NCBI GenBank assembly: GCA_963555705.1
Contig: OY743174.1
Coordinates: 62,146,234 to 62,210,233 of the forward strand
From: Ligustrum vulgare
Lineage: Eukaryota > Streptophyta > Magnoliopsida > Lamiales > Oleaceae
DNA: 64,000 bases
Direction of reading: 5' to 3'
Each line of letters begins with the position of its first letter. The first letter of the stretch is position 1. Shown in pieces: positions 26,403-38,940 of the stretch. The position numbers were made by a program, and so were the translations under genes. The notes under the pieces are model-generated. The model searched no databases. It saw only the letters and a program-made list of their open reading frames with translations, and was not told the DNA's origin.

Positions 26403-27779
26403 AGACTTCAGAGGCATTCTATGTTCAAGCAATCAACGGACCAGGTTCTTTCTGACCAAATCGATTTAGTAAAGGAGCAGAGCATGACTGAAGGACTTGA
26501 TAAAAAAAACCTAATATTCTCGATGAACCAGAAGAGGCCTTTCAATGAAGTAGAAAACATTGATGTTTTTTAATGAAAAAGAGAGTTGGAATATCAAAAG
26601 CAAAATAAATGAATATTTCGATATTGTTTAAAAAAATGTTTTTTTTAAATGAATAGTGATTTTTAGAAGAATGGATTGTTCAGATTCGATTGAAAAGTCA
26701 AATATTATTGGCTTAACTATTAATGGATAGTTGAAGAAAAAAGTGAAAAATTTAAAGAAAATCAAACACTCAACTAATTATCACTGAGTAAAGAAGCAAA
26801 GTAACTGGTTAAAAAGCCTTCTCGAACGGCTTAGCTATGAATCCTTCTTATTTGCATAAATGAATGGATCAATAAAGACAAGTGTCACATTGAATGTGTT
26901 AAATTTAGTTAGCTATATAGACAAAAAAATAAATGTTAAAAGACACGTATACATATTAAAAATTAACACATTCCTTTTTGTCACGATAATTGTGTCAATT
27001 TCTAGTTAAGCCCAAAAATATGATAAATACTTATTTTGAAAATAGCAAAATTTATATATCAATATGGTACTCATTTTGAATATCTCGTTAAATCATATAA
27101 TATGAAATCTTATCGATGTTAAAAAATTTAAGAAGAAAAAGAAAAGGAATAAATAAGGATGAGGTGGGTGGGTTGGAGGTTGGACGGCTATTATTGGACA
27201 TTTTCAACAAAAGGTTGTTACGTTATCAGTTAAAATGCTAGTTATATTTAATAAGAAAGTTAATTTTTGATTAAAAAGATTCTCTTAACACGTATTTTAA
27301 CATATTCACTGCAGACATTAATTCAACCATTTTCTAACTTATTCTACTACTTTATACTTTAATACATTTAATGTAGATGCTCTTACTAAAATTATATTTA
27401 ACCCTTATTTGGATCCTTATATTTTAAAATTTATTTCACTTGAATTTATTTCATTGACGTGTTCTTTTAATAAAATTACACGTAAAGATAAATGGGAATA
27501 ATACATAAATAAGATATTTAAAAATATATATTTCAAAAACGAAACTAAACTTATATAATTTCAAAAATCAGGTTGTAATTAGGGTTAATTAATTAAATTA
27601 AATAATTAAAATATTTTATTAATTTTAGATATTAGGGGTTTTTAGTTAAATATGTTTGGTAAATAATAACTTTAGTAAAATAGATCTTTATATTGAAATG
27701 TCCAAATTACCCTTAATGAAAAGGATTGTTTATTTTGCAAGATATATCCCTAAACTTAGTTATGTTGATTTAATTCAGA
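26403..27779. other. AT-rich spacer
   Basis: No gene, exon chain or element ends recognised. Coding similarity to the integrated virus begins near 27780 and continues to the right. Confidence 0.5.
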
Positions 27780-29400
27780 GCTTCTGATTATATTTATATT
27801 TTTTAATCTTTTCAGTTCTTCTAAAAATGTTCTATATTGTGATAATTTTTCAAAAGATTTATGATGATTTTTTTTAGTTATATATCCTAAAGTTATTCCT
27901 TCTGAAACTTCTTCTAAAAATTTTATGAACTATATTTATATTTTTTACCGTTTCAATAGAATTAAATTATATTATATTTAAGATAGTATAGTCAATATCT
28001 TCGTATATTTCTTTTAGTTTAGATTGTCCAACATAATGTATATTTTTAGATTTTTCAAAAAAAACCTGATAAAAATGAAATTTCTTTGTTTTAGTTTATG
28101 ATCACAGTTATTAGAAGTTGATACTTGTGAAGTATCCATAAATTATCAAGTTGATAAATATTATACAAAAATTTTTGGTATAAGTCCATTCTTTGATCTA
28201 GTAAAATACAATAATCTGCAATATATTGTTTGTATTTTTCTGAAAGTCTATTATATTCTCCAGAAGATATGTTTTCATTTTCCATTTGATGTTTAATATC
28301 TTCCATTTTATCTTTCAGTTTTTCTAAAAGGTTATCTAGTCCTTCGATTGTATATCCTGGTATTAGGTTTGGACTGTATTTGTTATAATTTTATTTTCTA
28401 AATCTATTTTAAGCTGTAATATATCAGAATAATCTATAATATATTGATCATGATTTTCTGAAAGTATATAATATTGTTCAGATAATTCATCCATATCTAT
28501 TATTTGAGATATAATACTATCTATTTTTTCATTATTTTTTCTAACAAATTGTCTAATCTTTTAATAGTATATCCATGCATTATAAACACAGAAGTAAATA
28601 GTTTATAAAGTTTCAAGTAATTTTTCAAATTCTGTCAGTGTTTAGGAATTGATAATATCTATATCAACCATGATATCTATACTTGGTTCAAATGGTATAT
28701 TATATTTTAAAATATCTTTCTTTCTTTTTTCTGATTTATCGATTATATCTTGAATATCTTGTATTACTATAGATCTTATAGCACCTTTAACAAAATTTTC
28801 TATCAAATTTTCTTTAAAACTTTTTAATATCTCTTGTGATGCATAAAATTGTTCTTGATATCCTAGTTTATCAATTTCATTTCCATATTCAATTCCTTTT
28901 TTATTTTTAATATTCTTTTTAACTTTATATGAACCTCTCATATATCTAGATTTTCTTATGATGTAATTTTCTTCATTCATGATATCAAAAGTTTCAAAAA
29001 CTGGTAAAGAAATATTTATCTCTTCCATCACTGTCTTAATCTATTATAGGATCATAATCATTATCGCTACTGAACACATATCCTAAATATAATTCATTAT
29101 TTATTTCAGTATTATTACTATCAAGTCAAAATTAAATGATTGATTTTGTAATTTCTATTCCTAATAATTCTTTTAATTTAGGAAAAATAGCTAACAGACA
29201 TGGCATATAGACATAATATAACCTTTTTATTTCATTATTGGGTCTAGTAAACTATTTATGCATGAATAAATGTTCAACTATGCTAGGATATTCATCCTTA
29301 TAAGGATTGTTTTGATAATTAAATTTAATAATTCTAAATTCTCCCATAATAACTTGTTTTAACAGTTCTTCCTCCTCCTAATTCCATAAAGACAGATATA
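27780..29400 (-). pseudogene. Viral frame(s) below the promoter, coiled-coil repeats
   Basis: Open pieces at 28642-29031 (129 codons) and 28091-28306 are joined by degenerate sequence of the same composition. The first piece is Lys/Glu/Ile-rich with no motif I recognise. The second is coiled-coil-like, and its unit is repeated. About 28329-28345 and 28547-28563 begin equivalent segments with a period near 218 bp (for example GTATATCC at 28350 and 28568). It lies downstream of the viral promoter in transcript direction, so it may be the first frame of a genome unit. No movement protein motif was identified. Confidence 0.5.
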
Positions 29401-29685
29401 TTAAGAATATTAACCTCTTTTCCTGTTCTTTGCACCTTTGAATTTTCCTTCTGATATTAGTGACCTTCGGGTTCACGGGTTTATGTTGTCATTCCCTTCA
29501 ACGCCCTCCTGCCTTTATGGGTAATTAGCCTCACCTTACTCCATGCCTTCACTGTATAATATCTTACTAGAAAATATTTTGGACAGAGTGTAAGGAGTTT
29601 TCTTTATAATATACATTCTTTAGGAAATAGGATTTGGAAGATTGAAACTTAGAAACTCATATCTTTTGTATAAAATGATTGGAAT

Positions 29686-29822
29686 TTTATTGATTCAAAG
29701 AGGATTTGTACAAGACTTTGGTATGAGAATTTTTTCATAGACAAAGAATTTTCTTGGCTTTCTCACAAGTTGAGTACTTAATTGATCTCTACCTTTTTCT
29801 AGACAGAAGGCTCCTATTTATA
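29686..29822 (-). promoter_or_regulatory. Viral pregenomic promoter TATA box and polyadenylation signal
   Basis: On the minus strand TATAAATAGGAG (29811-29822) lies about 120 bp upstream of AATAAA (29686-29691). A poly(A) signal shortly downstream of the start site is the caulimovirid arrangement, used on the second pass to make a terminally redundant RNA. The surrounding 29450-30420 has no substantial viral frame, as expected of an intergenic region. Confidence 0.7.
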
Positions 29823-30426
29823 CAACTTCACGAGGTACTACTATACAACCTCTTACATCATTGCTTACATAATGGATACAATAATTTGAAATTTTTCATA
29901 ATGTCACAAGAACACATAAGGACACGCCTGTCCCTCTATTATTTATTACAAGGACATATATGTCCCTCCATTATTCATTTCCTCACATGTCCCTTACATA
30001 GGGCTATCAAATTTTGACACGTTACATCTTCCTTCAATAAAGCAAGTTCCAGATGTCCATCAATTCTGTTGGCATGTGAGGCAGTTTCTGACAATGCATG
30101 CCTCTTGTAATGTAGCAAAATTTCCATGGATTTGATGAGTTTCAAACTTGTTGATGTATCTTTCAAGATTGTTGACTTTTTTTTTCCTCCATTAGCGAGG
30201 AGGGTCCATCATTTCTATTGACATATGCATTTGAATTTTTTATCATACAAGCTTTTGGCAATGTTGTATAGAACCTTAATTCTCAACACCTTTCGAGATC
30301 TAAACTATGATCTTGTAATATTTGGTACATGTTTGGTATTTTTTCCAACTTCAATATGGAAAATTTGAGCAACATATCCAATTGTGATAATATGCTCAGT
30401 AGGATAATACATCATTCCATCAATTT

Positions 30427-31150
30427 TCAGGACTGATTGAATAAAATTTTAAATATATAGGTCTTCCTTATGCAAACTTTGAAATTTCTCCTTTTTAGTA
30501 AATCATCAAAATTTTCAATTTCTTTCAGATCTTTTCCTGGATAGATAAGATCCAAAAATCCATAATCAGCTACCATTTTTGTCATAACAGGATCTCCTCC
30601 CTGAGTAACGATCAATCGTGGGTATACATGATCTCCAAACGAAATTTAATAACAATCACATTCTTGGAGTTCATATATAATTTTGGCAGTAGTTTTATAT
30701 TCGTCTTCTTTTGGTAAAAAAGGGGAATCGTCTTCTTCCTCAGCACGAATCTTGATTACCCTTATATGTTCGTCTTTGGCATTGATTGTCACTTTTCGAG
30801 GACTGACTTCATTTATGACAACTTTCTTGGGACTTGGTTCATCTCTTTTAATCGTTGGTCCACCACTGCTTCCAAAAGATGTACCTATTTGTATTTTTGA
30901 TATAACCTGTTTGGTATCACCCTGTTTGGTAATTAATGATTCAAATTGAGATTCAATCTCAATTATGTTATCACTCAATTATTTAATATAATTGCAATGA
31001 AATTTTGAGATATCCATCGATTGCTTGAAACTTTCTTGGAGAGTCTCTGCTAGTAGCTCAATTCCAAATTGTATATCTTCAACTTCCTCCATGAGGAAGT
31101 TTATTCGCTGTTTGGCGTCTATTAAAGATTTTTTGATATTATCCATCTGC
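30427..31150 (-). pseudogene. Viral frame following RNase H, unknown role
   Basis: A frame begins near 31146, directly after the RNase H end, and continues with one stop through 30646-30978 and, shifted, 30427-30615. The N-terminal part is predicted coiled-coil, the middle Pro/Lys/Glu-rich (two SPxKVxIN repeats), and the end contains IVTQGGDPVMTKMVADYG. Position after the polymerase suggests a caulimovirid accessory protein, such as a transactivator-like product, but I see no defining motif. Confidence 0.5.
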
Positions 31151-32657
31151 AAATTCAATATTTCTGCTTAAAAAATCTGCAAGATAATTATTGACACCAT
31201 TAATATGAATTATATCAAAATTATAAAATGCCAAATAGGCTTACCATCTATGGAGCCTCCTATATTGAGGTTCTGGTGGTAACTTATTTTTTACTAAGCC
31301 TATAACTTGAGAATTATTAGTTTCAACAATGAATTTTTTGGATAATAAAAATAATGAAAACTTTTTTATTCTTCTGATAATTGCCAACAATTCTTTCTCA
31401 TGGGTAGTATAATTTATTTCTACTTGGTTAAAGTTCCACTGGAGTATCTACAAATTTCATTAAGATCTGTTTTTAATATTACTGCCCAATATTTATCCGA
31501 AGTATCAGTATTAACTATTAGATTATCTTTTCATCTGATAATCTTAATTTTGACAAATTTTGACATTCTCCTTGAGTGATTTGACAAATTCTATGTGCTC
31601 ATTACTCCATCATTTGGTATTTGATTTTCTGAGTAAAATCTGAATTTTATTTCTCTTTTTTGAAAGATTTTCAATAAATCCTTCTGCATAATTTAAATAT
31701 CCTAAGAATTTTTGTATTTGTTCTTTTGATTCTAATTTATTGGAAAACTTTCTATCTTTTTAGATATATGAGTTTGTAGTTTTATTCCTTTCTTATTTAT
31801 TGATAATTCAAGAAAATCAATTTCTTATTTTTCTATTATATCTTTATTTTTTGAAAGAACAATTCCTTCTTTTTTGCATTCACTTATAAATTTCATTAAA
31901 TGGTTTCTATGTTCTTCTCTATTATTAGAACATATTAATATATCATCAACACAGACAATTAAGAATTCATTAAATTTTCTAAATATATTATTCATTTTTC
32001 TTTGATATATTTGTGGTGCATTTTTTAAACCAAATGACATTACCATCCATTCATACTTACCTTGAGGTGTACTAAATGTTGTATATTGAATACTATCTTC
32101 TTCCATTTTTACTTGCCAAAATCCTGATTTACAATCAAATTTAGAATAATATTGTTTTCCTTTTACAATATTTATTAGTACTTCTTTGTTTGGTAAAAAG
32201 TATCCATCAGATTTGGTATACTTGTTTAATTCTTTATAATTTATCACAATTCTAGCTTTTCCTCTTTTTTTGTTCAGAATGTTTCATGACCATGAAAGCT
32301 GGACTACTATGGGATCCATTACTATGTCTGATTAATTTTTGGTTAAGTAATTCTTTTATTTGAGTTTTAAATTCCTGTGTATCTTGTATGGTACACATCA
32401 TTGGCCTAACTCTTATAATAACATTTTCTATTAGTTCTATTTTAGCTTTTGGATGATGTGGTTTCCAAAATAATAATGAATTTTCTCCACAAATTTTTTC
32501 TAATTGATCAATGATTTTTTCCATACTTGTTTGTATATTTGTTTTCAAGACTTTTTTATACATTATTCTTTTATTTTTTTATTTCATTTTGTGTAATTGA
32601 TTTTTTCTCCCATTTATCACCACACTGTGTTGGCTGAACTCTGTAAGGTCGAAATTC
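31151..32657 (-). pseudogene. Viral reverse transcriptase and RNase H remnant
   Basis: The RT part is in 32252-32563 (N-terminal region with a conserved HSSPAFMV) and 31825-32247 (INYKELN, FDCKSGFWQVK, FGLKNAPQIYQRKM and the catalytic VCVDDILI). The two pieces are in different frames. The usual YVDD reads CVDD here. The RNase H region 31160-31800 has multiple stops and ends in ADFLSRN. The enzyme would copy pregenomic RNA to DNA in an active virus; this copy is inactive. The Helitron insertion point is at its upstream edge. Confidence 0.85.
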
Positions 32658-32879
32658 TCTTGGTATCACTATTATATATAAGATTCACTTTCAAAATCAC
32701 TATTCATAAGGCAAAAATGCGTTTTCTTCTCAAAACAAAAAAAAAATCAACACACGCTTTCACTGCCATTTATCACTTCCTACTAGAAACTTCTTTCACT
32801 CTCTGTCGTTCACATTTTCAGTTCCCGTCTTTTCTTCTCCTCTTTAAGCATAGTAGCTTCACTCCCTAACTCTCAAATC

Positions 32880-33972
32880 TTAGCTCTTTTCTTCGCTGAT
32901 GGGGAAGGTGGTGTTGTCGACAATGGGGAAGAAGAGGGTGTGAGGGACCGTTGCTTCTAGAGAGTTCTTCTGCTAGGTCTTCGAGAGCTGTAAATCTAAA
33001 GTTAGTATTTTGTTCTTAGTTTCTTGTAGTGTACTGCAAATTTATTCCATGGTCATTTCATCACTTGATCTAGTTGAAATCTGATTCGAAATTTACATTG
33101 ATCACGATTGATATTTTCGTCCTCAATTTTCTTGAAAATAGAAATCGATTTCTATCATCTGTAAATTCTGATTTTAGATTTGTTACTTGGTGCTACTTCT
33201 GATTTACATATTCGATTAATTTGTGTTATTTTTCCTTTTTAGTGATGGGATGGTTGCCTGCAATCGCTCATATTGGAAATCAAGGTACATAATTTATTAA
33301 AATTTGGATTACTGCAAATTTATGATTTGATTTTTTAGTGTGAGGCTTAATAATTGGATGTTGATTTTGAATATTTTCAGAGGAAACTTGCTAACAGATC
33401 AAAAAGGGTAAAATCTGTTGATCTACATGCAACGGAGTCAAGGTACTTTTTTTCTTGTCCGTCAATTTGGCAAAATTTTCTCATTCTTTACTGTCATACA
33501 TGTGGCATTTAATATTCATTTTTCAATGTTTTCTTTCCAGGAAATCTCATTGCATTAATAATATTTGAAAGAAAACTTTTGTTTGTTTTATTTATTTTCC
33601 CCAATTTTCTTGCATTTTACAATGTCTCACTTTTAGGAAATTAAGTCTGCAAAGTTGATGTCATTTGAGTTTAATTAGTGTTTATCATCAACATTAATAT
33701 ATAATTTGATGTACTTCATCTAAGCAAGGTCTACATTTACATGTTTTTTAATTCAAGTAATAAGACCTCTTGTCCGATTACGTTTTTTTTCCTCCTCATT
33801 TTGTGGGGGTTATTGTAATTGCTTAAATACGCGAGAAACGAAGATTGTTCTGTAATTTTTGGGGTCTAAAATTCTGATAACTTTTGTAGTCATGAGATGT
33901 TCCATTTGCTTTCACAGGGTATTGGCAAGTTTATATTCAAGAATTGTTGACTTATGGAACTACCAGACCCAG
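32880..33972 (+). pseudogene. Captured 5' fragment of a coatomer beta-prime (COPI) gene
   Basis: Exons and introns of the 5' end of a plant coatomer subunit beta-prime gene are recognisable. A probable 5' UTR exon ends near 33000. Exon 33243-33284 encodes the LILEIK end of the protein start, with the initiator ATG apparently changed. Exon 33381-33442 reads RKLANRSKRVKSVDLHATES. Exon 33918-33972 reads VLASLYSRIVDLWNYQTQ. All are bounded by AG..GT. These match the first WD40 blade of the COPI vesicle coat protein. Retained introns show a DNA-level capture, not a processed copy. The following exons are absent. Confidence 0.83.
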
Positions 33973-35877
33973 GTATGAGTTTGCAGTAGATGAATATTTT
34001 TTTATAATAGAATGCATTATATTTGTGGAAGCATATTTAATTGATGAATCTTTCCACGGATGTCTTCTTGTAATTTTATCAGCTAATAAGCATTAAATAT
34101 TTTAAGATGTTAAGTGTAATGATTTTTCCAGTGAAGATAATTTGGCTAATTCATATCGTTAGAAACTATAAACTGACTTAAGGTATTTTTAGATATCTTG
34201 TGTGATGGTTTACTGTAAGTCTGTAATGCCTAAATACCCCATGGAAATTTATAAAATCAGAAAACAATTTAAAGAATCAATTAGCATGATCCCCTTGGCA
34301 TATGGCTATTAGAAGAAAATATGATCACTTTATGAAGACTTGATAATTCTTATAGAATTTGGCTTAAAAGCCTACAATAGATTTAGATTTGAGTGCCATA
34401 ATGTAAAATTACTTAGTTTCCAGCAACTTTAATATTTTTGTTTTCCCAATTATAACATGGTTGATGTTCTGTATAACCCCTCTTCTTTATTCTAATGACG
34501 AAATGCCACGACAAAACGATTTCCCAATGTACATCTAAATTGTAGTTGGAAAATATTTTTGATCCTCCTTTTATTAACGTGTTTCATATATATATAACAA
34601 ATTACTGAATTGGTACTCTCTTATGATAAATATTCTAATGAACAAGATACTCAACAAGATACACAATTACTGAATTACACCTCCTTTTGTTTATTTATGT
34701 TTGTTTATCTATGTGTTGACTATCCATTTTATGCTTAAAGCTCAATTGCTTGAGTTTACTTGGCAACTTTGATTTTTCACACTTCTATTTCCTACATCTG
34801 TCTTATACCGTGAACTTCGATTTTTCACACGTGAAATTTTCGCATTTGTCTTCCTTTTTATTATTTATTCAATTTTTGTACTTTCTAATCAACATTGAGT
34901 TTTGAGTTTCTTTGTTAGTTTATTGGAGAAAAAATGCAATTGGAGCTGGAAATTGAATGAATGGAACTAAGTATGTAGGTGAATTGTGCTTGTGGTGAAA
35001 TACGAGGAATAAAATAGTTTAAGATTTTATTGTGCTTGTGGTGAAGTTCAAAGAATAAAATTGTTTTAGGATTTTGTTAATGTTAATTTTATTTAAATAA
35101 GATTTTGAACTTTTGTATTTTAAGTAATTTTTTTTCCTTATGAAGTTTTGATAAGATTTAATGACTCAAAGGGTTATTTTTTGGATCATTACATCCACAA
35201 ATCAATCACCTGATTTATTTTAAAATTTTCTGGCTGTTTAATTGTTCCTCATTTTCATTAGCCTCGATTTAATTGGATGTAAACAATTGTTATGTTGCCC
35301 ACGGTGGGCAACATATCGAAACTGATTGGAGGATTCTCCAATTGACATTATGATAGTTTTTCAATTTCTTTTGCTGTTTAGTTGTCAAAATGAACTATCT
35401 ACTCCCAAAATTTATAACCAAAAGTTATTTGTCAGTCAGATTAATTAGTGAAGAAATCTCACTTCTTATGCATCAACTCATGGCCCCCTTCTACAGAAAC
35501 ATCTGAAAGAGCCAATTTAAAAATTCAAAGTGGCCCTAGAATTTGAATATACCTCAAGAAGGCCTGAATTTCCATTGTCTATCCTCCTTAGCTTGCTCAA
35601 TGTCTCATCTTCCCAGACAGCCAACTTGGTAATTTCTTCTTTCATACATGCAATTACATTGTAGATGCTAATTGTGAAATCGTTGATTAAATGACTACTT
35701 AAACTAGTTGGGACTCAATAATATACCCTTGACAATCAGTACTTGATGAAATTTATGAATTTTCGTAATTTTAAAGTTCACATGTAGTTAAAAATTTAAA
35801 TAATAGTTGATTGATGGATTCCTTCACAATCAGTACTTAATGAAATTTATGAATTTTCGTAATTTTAAAGTTCACAC

Positions 35878-36098
35878 GTAGGGTGTGTTCTTTTAAATTT
35901 AATATGGAATATTTTGTGTCAAATCAAGGAATTGAAATTATTTGTTGATTTATTTGTGTTTTTTAGGTAAGATGAAGGGTTAAAAATTGGAGAGAGAAAA
36001 TGTGGATGATTAAAAAGTGGTATGGAAAATTGTGTATTTTAAATTTTTGTAATGATTACAAATTAAATTTTTGATTCCTTTTGCTGAACATAGCCGTA
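35878..36098. mobile_element. MITE (Harbinger-like) inside the Helitron
   Basis: The element (35881-36095) begins GGGTGTGTTC and ends GAACATAGCC, near-inverse ends, with a 3-bp duplication GTA on both sides (35878-35880, 36096-36098). It is the same family as the repeats at 980-1461. Flanking sequence of about 55 bp around 35745-35880 is itself tandemly repeated. Confidence 0.75.
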
Positions 36099-37004
36099 GT
36101 TAAAAATTTAAATAATAGTTGAATGACGGATTAATGTTGTGAGAAAATAATCACAATGAATTATTGTCATTTATTTAATTGTGATTTGATGGCATGTAAA
36201 TAAAGCTTATGTACGAAGTTCAGAATTATAGGTTTATTTGAGGATTCGTACTTGTGTGCTCCACTAATTGCCATGTGGATAGGGTCTCATGATTATTTTA
36301 TTTTTTTTAATTTTTTTAATCTACAATGATAGGTTACTTAAGGATTTCAAATCGGCTCCTCATTCATGATACCCAAAATTGAAATCAATGTAATGGAGCA
36401 ACAATACAATCAAATCTCTTAGATTATGAAATATAATCAAATCTTTTATTTCAAGAATCAACACTTAACCAAGAAGAATATGATGTCAGTTTATCTAAGC
36501 TTGTTGAGAAGATAACTTTTCATTTCTCTTCTTAATGAATTTGTTCTACAACAATGAAAAACAATACCTAATTAATCACATCACTCATATCTTTAGATGA
36601 CTCATAAGATAAATCTCTTTGTCATTGAAGAACTTTGCTATTGGAAATATGGATAAGAACTCAAAAAGTTCTCTCTTTAGAAATACTTTGTTTTTTGCTT
36701 TGCATTTACCAGTAAGCAAGAATTACTTGTAAGGTTCATTGTTTATTTTTTTACTTTTACTTTACCACTTTTGCTTTGCATTTACATCCTTGGGTATTTC
36801 GTTTAAGTTCTTCCACCAAGTTCAAGTTTCAACTTATGTAAATCATCGCCTTATCCTCATTATACCAGCTACAAGTCTAACCCAAAATCCACTGAATCTA
36901 AAATCTCAAATGCTCCTGTAAATAAAATTTCGTGATTCTTAACATTAATCTTTAATATTCAAATTCAGCTACAATGCTACGCGATTGATCACAAATATAA
37001 ATCG

Positions 37005-37867
37005 TCACGTGCAAACACGTGTTAATCTACTAGTTTTTAATAAATGTCCGCAATGTGTTTGTAACATTATTATGTAATTATTTTGTTTATAATACTGAAA
37101 TTGTTGTATAAAGTTATTTCCTAATAATATATCACATTCTAATTTGTTATAACTATATATCTTGTTCTCAACTATTTGTTTACTTCCTAGTATTATATCG
37201 ATTTTATCAGCACTGTTAATTATTTGAGTGATTTCTCCTGCAACTCCTGTTATTTTTATTTTTCTATCAATATTACATGATTTTATTAAGAAACTTGTAA
37301 ATATTGTTATATCACTTTCTGTGTCAATTAATGCACATGTTATTATATTTGTTTCAACAATGGTAACTTGTATATAAACAGCTAATGAAAAATTTATTTG
37401 GTTATTCATTTATTCAGCTTAAATACATAGTATAGTTTCACCGTTATGGGTTATATATAATCCTCTCGTTTTATACTAGAATCTTCCAATCCATTTAGGA
37501 AATTCATTCCCAACATTATATGAGGATTTACCATACTATTATCTCTATGACATGGTACTAAGAGATTTATTCCTCTTATTTTTATTGGTACTTTAACTTC
37601 AAGTTCAGTAATATGTAATTGTCCATCAAAATTTATATATCTATACGGGTCAATTCTATGAGTTATTAATCCTTTATTCCTGTTTGAAGTTATATGACAT
37701 TCGCTATCTTCTGTATCAATTAATATATTTGTTCCTTTTACATGTTCTTTTCCATTGAAATATTCACCTTCTATTTTCATATTTCCAGCATTTTTATAAA
37801 GTTTTATTTCTCTTGTATTACTAGTTTCTCCTAATTGTTTAGGTAAACTTGTAGATCTGTTAATCAA
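37005..37867 (-). pseudogene. Two retropepsin-like viral segments in tandem
   Basis: Two open pieces, 37451-37867 and 37034-37409, each contain a hydrophobic-hydrophobic-Asp-Thr core and a later Gly-Met/Asn-x-Phe block. The first has ILIDTEDSECHIT and MLGMNFL; the second has ALIDTESDITIF and LLGNNFI. The layout resembles aspartic proteases, whose core is D-T/S-G. In both, the glycine is replaced by Glu, so neither looks catalytic as it stands. One could be the viral protease and the other a duplicated or specialised domain. The last codons of the second piece (37005-37033) already belong to the Helitron. Confidence 0.6.
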
Positions 37868-38940
37868 TCTTCCATCTTCAAATGTTATTTCATTATTAGG
37901 GTATTCTTCTTCTCTTAATTCTATTATTTCTGGTTCATTTTTTGTTATAGTAAATTCATATATTTTTTGGGACTAAATTTATCTGTTTATCTGGTTCTAT
38001 AATTTTACCAAAATCTTTACATTATTTATGAACTTCGATATATGATTTTTTGGAATAAATATTTCCATAACTAGAATTAGTAAATATGTATAACGCTCTA
38101 TATTCTATAGTCATGATTCGATCACCTGGTTTCATTATATCATCTCTATGTAACTTGAAATATAGTCCTAAAATTTTATTAAAGTTTCTATCTTTTAATG
38201 AGACACAATATTTTGGATAACGCGTAAATATTAGTTTCTTTCCGAACTGGGATAGATAATTTTGACATTACCTCTTCAATAACATTTCTAAAATTAACAT
38301 CGCTATCCAACTATCACCTTGAAATCAGACGTGTCCATGATGCTCTCGTTTAGGATTGAGATTGTTATATGCTAGATTTCCTTCTATTGTTCCTAAATGA
38401 CTGTCTTTTAAATTTATTATTCTTCCATCATGTAAACTTACAGTCAAATGTGAATCTACCCCTTCCCTAAATAAGGATTTAAACATTATTTATATACCTG
38501 CTAAATATACATATTGAATCTTTTCACTTTATTTTTTATTGATCTTTGTTAATAATTCTGTAACCGTATTTTTTGTTAAAATGTTTAATTTATGTGTTCC
38601 TTGAGTAGTTCTAACATCTATTACTTTTTCAATTTTATGATATTCATTTATTGCTATATTTTCTCTTCTCCATATTCTATCTAATATTTCTCATTTTCCT
38701 ATTTTCAAATCTAAAGATATTTTTTATATTTTCTTGAACTTATTATTATCAAAAGTTATTTTTAATCCATAACCCTCTATTCCTTCATATTCTTGTACGT
38801 CTATGTTATTTTTTTCTATTTCTTTATTCTGATTCTGATTCATTGCTTTCTGAATCTGTTTTATTTATATAGATTTCATGATCATAATATTCTTCAATGT
38901 CAGATATTTTACTTAGTTCACTTTCTATCTCTAGATATTC
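37868..38940 (-). pseudogene. Degenerate viral sequence between coat and protease regions
   Basis: Translation on the minus strand gives short virus-like pieces separated by many stops and shifts; no open frame over 60 codons survives. Asp/Glu/Ser-rich acidic sequence lies at 38840-38940, after the zinc knuckle. No motif identified. Confidence 0.45.

Larger units (their letters stand above)
32656..37033 (+). mobile_element. Helitron-like element carrying a coatomer gene fragment, inside the virus
   Basis: The 3' end shows a hairpin CACGTG-CAAA-CACGTG (37006-37021), then TTAATCTA and CTAG (37030-37033) followed by host T. The 5' end is placed at TCTCTTGGTATC (32656), close to an AT-rich CTATTATATATAAGA typical of Helitron 5' ends. 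The preceding base is T rather than A, so it is less certain. Virus-like coding sequence resumes immediately on both sides. Inside are a coatomer beta-prime fragment (32880-33972) and a MITE (35881-36095). The remaining sequence 33973-35880 and 36096-37000 shows no gene I recognise. No Rep/helicase. Confidence 0.75.

Noticed and set aside
26186..26469. Arg/Pro/Gly-rich frames on both strands
   Set aside because: They fall in the GC-rich arm of the 21627-26394 hAT element.
35520..35660. Possible exon fragment on the minus strand inside the coatomer-bearing Helitron
   Set aside because: A short Lys/Glu/Leu-rich translation exists, but no family match and only weak splice-like borders.
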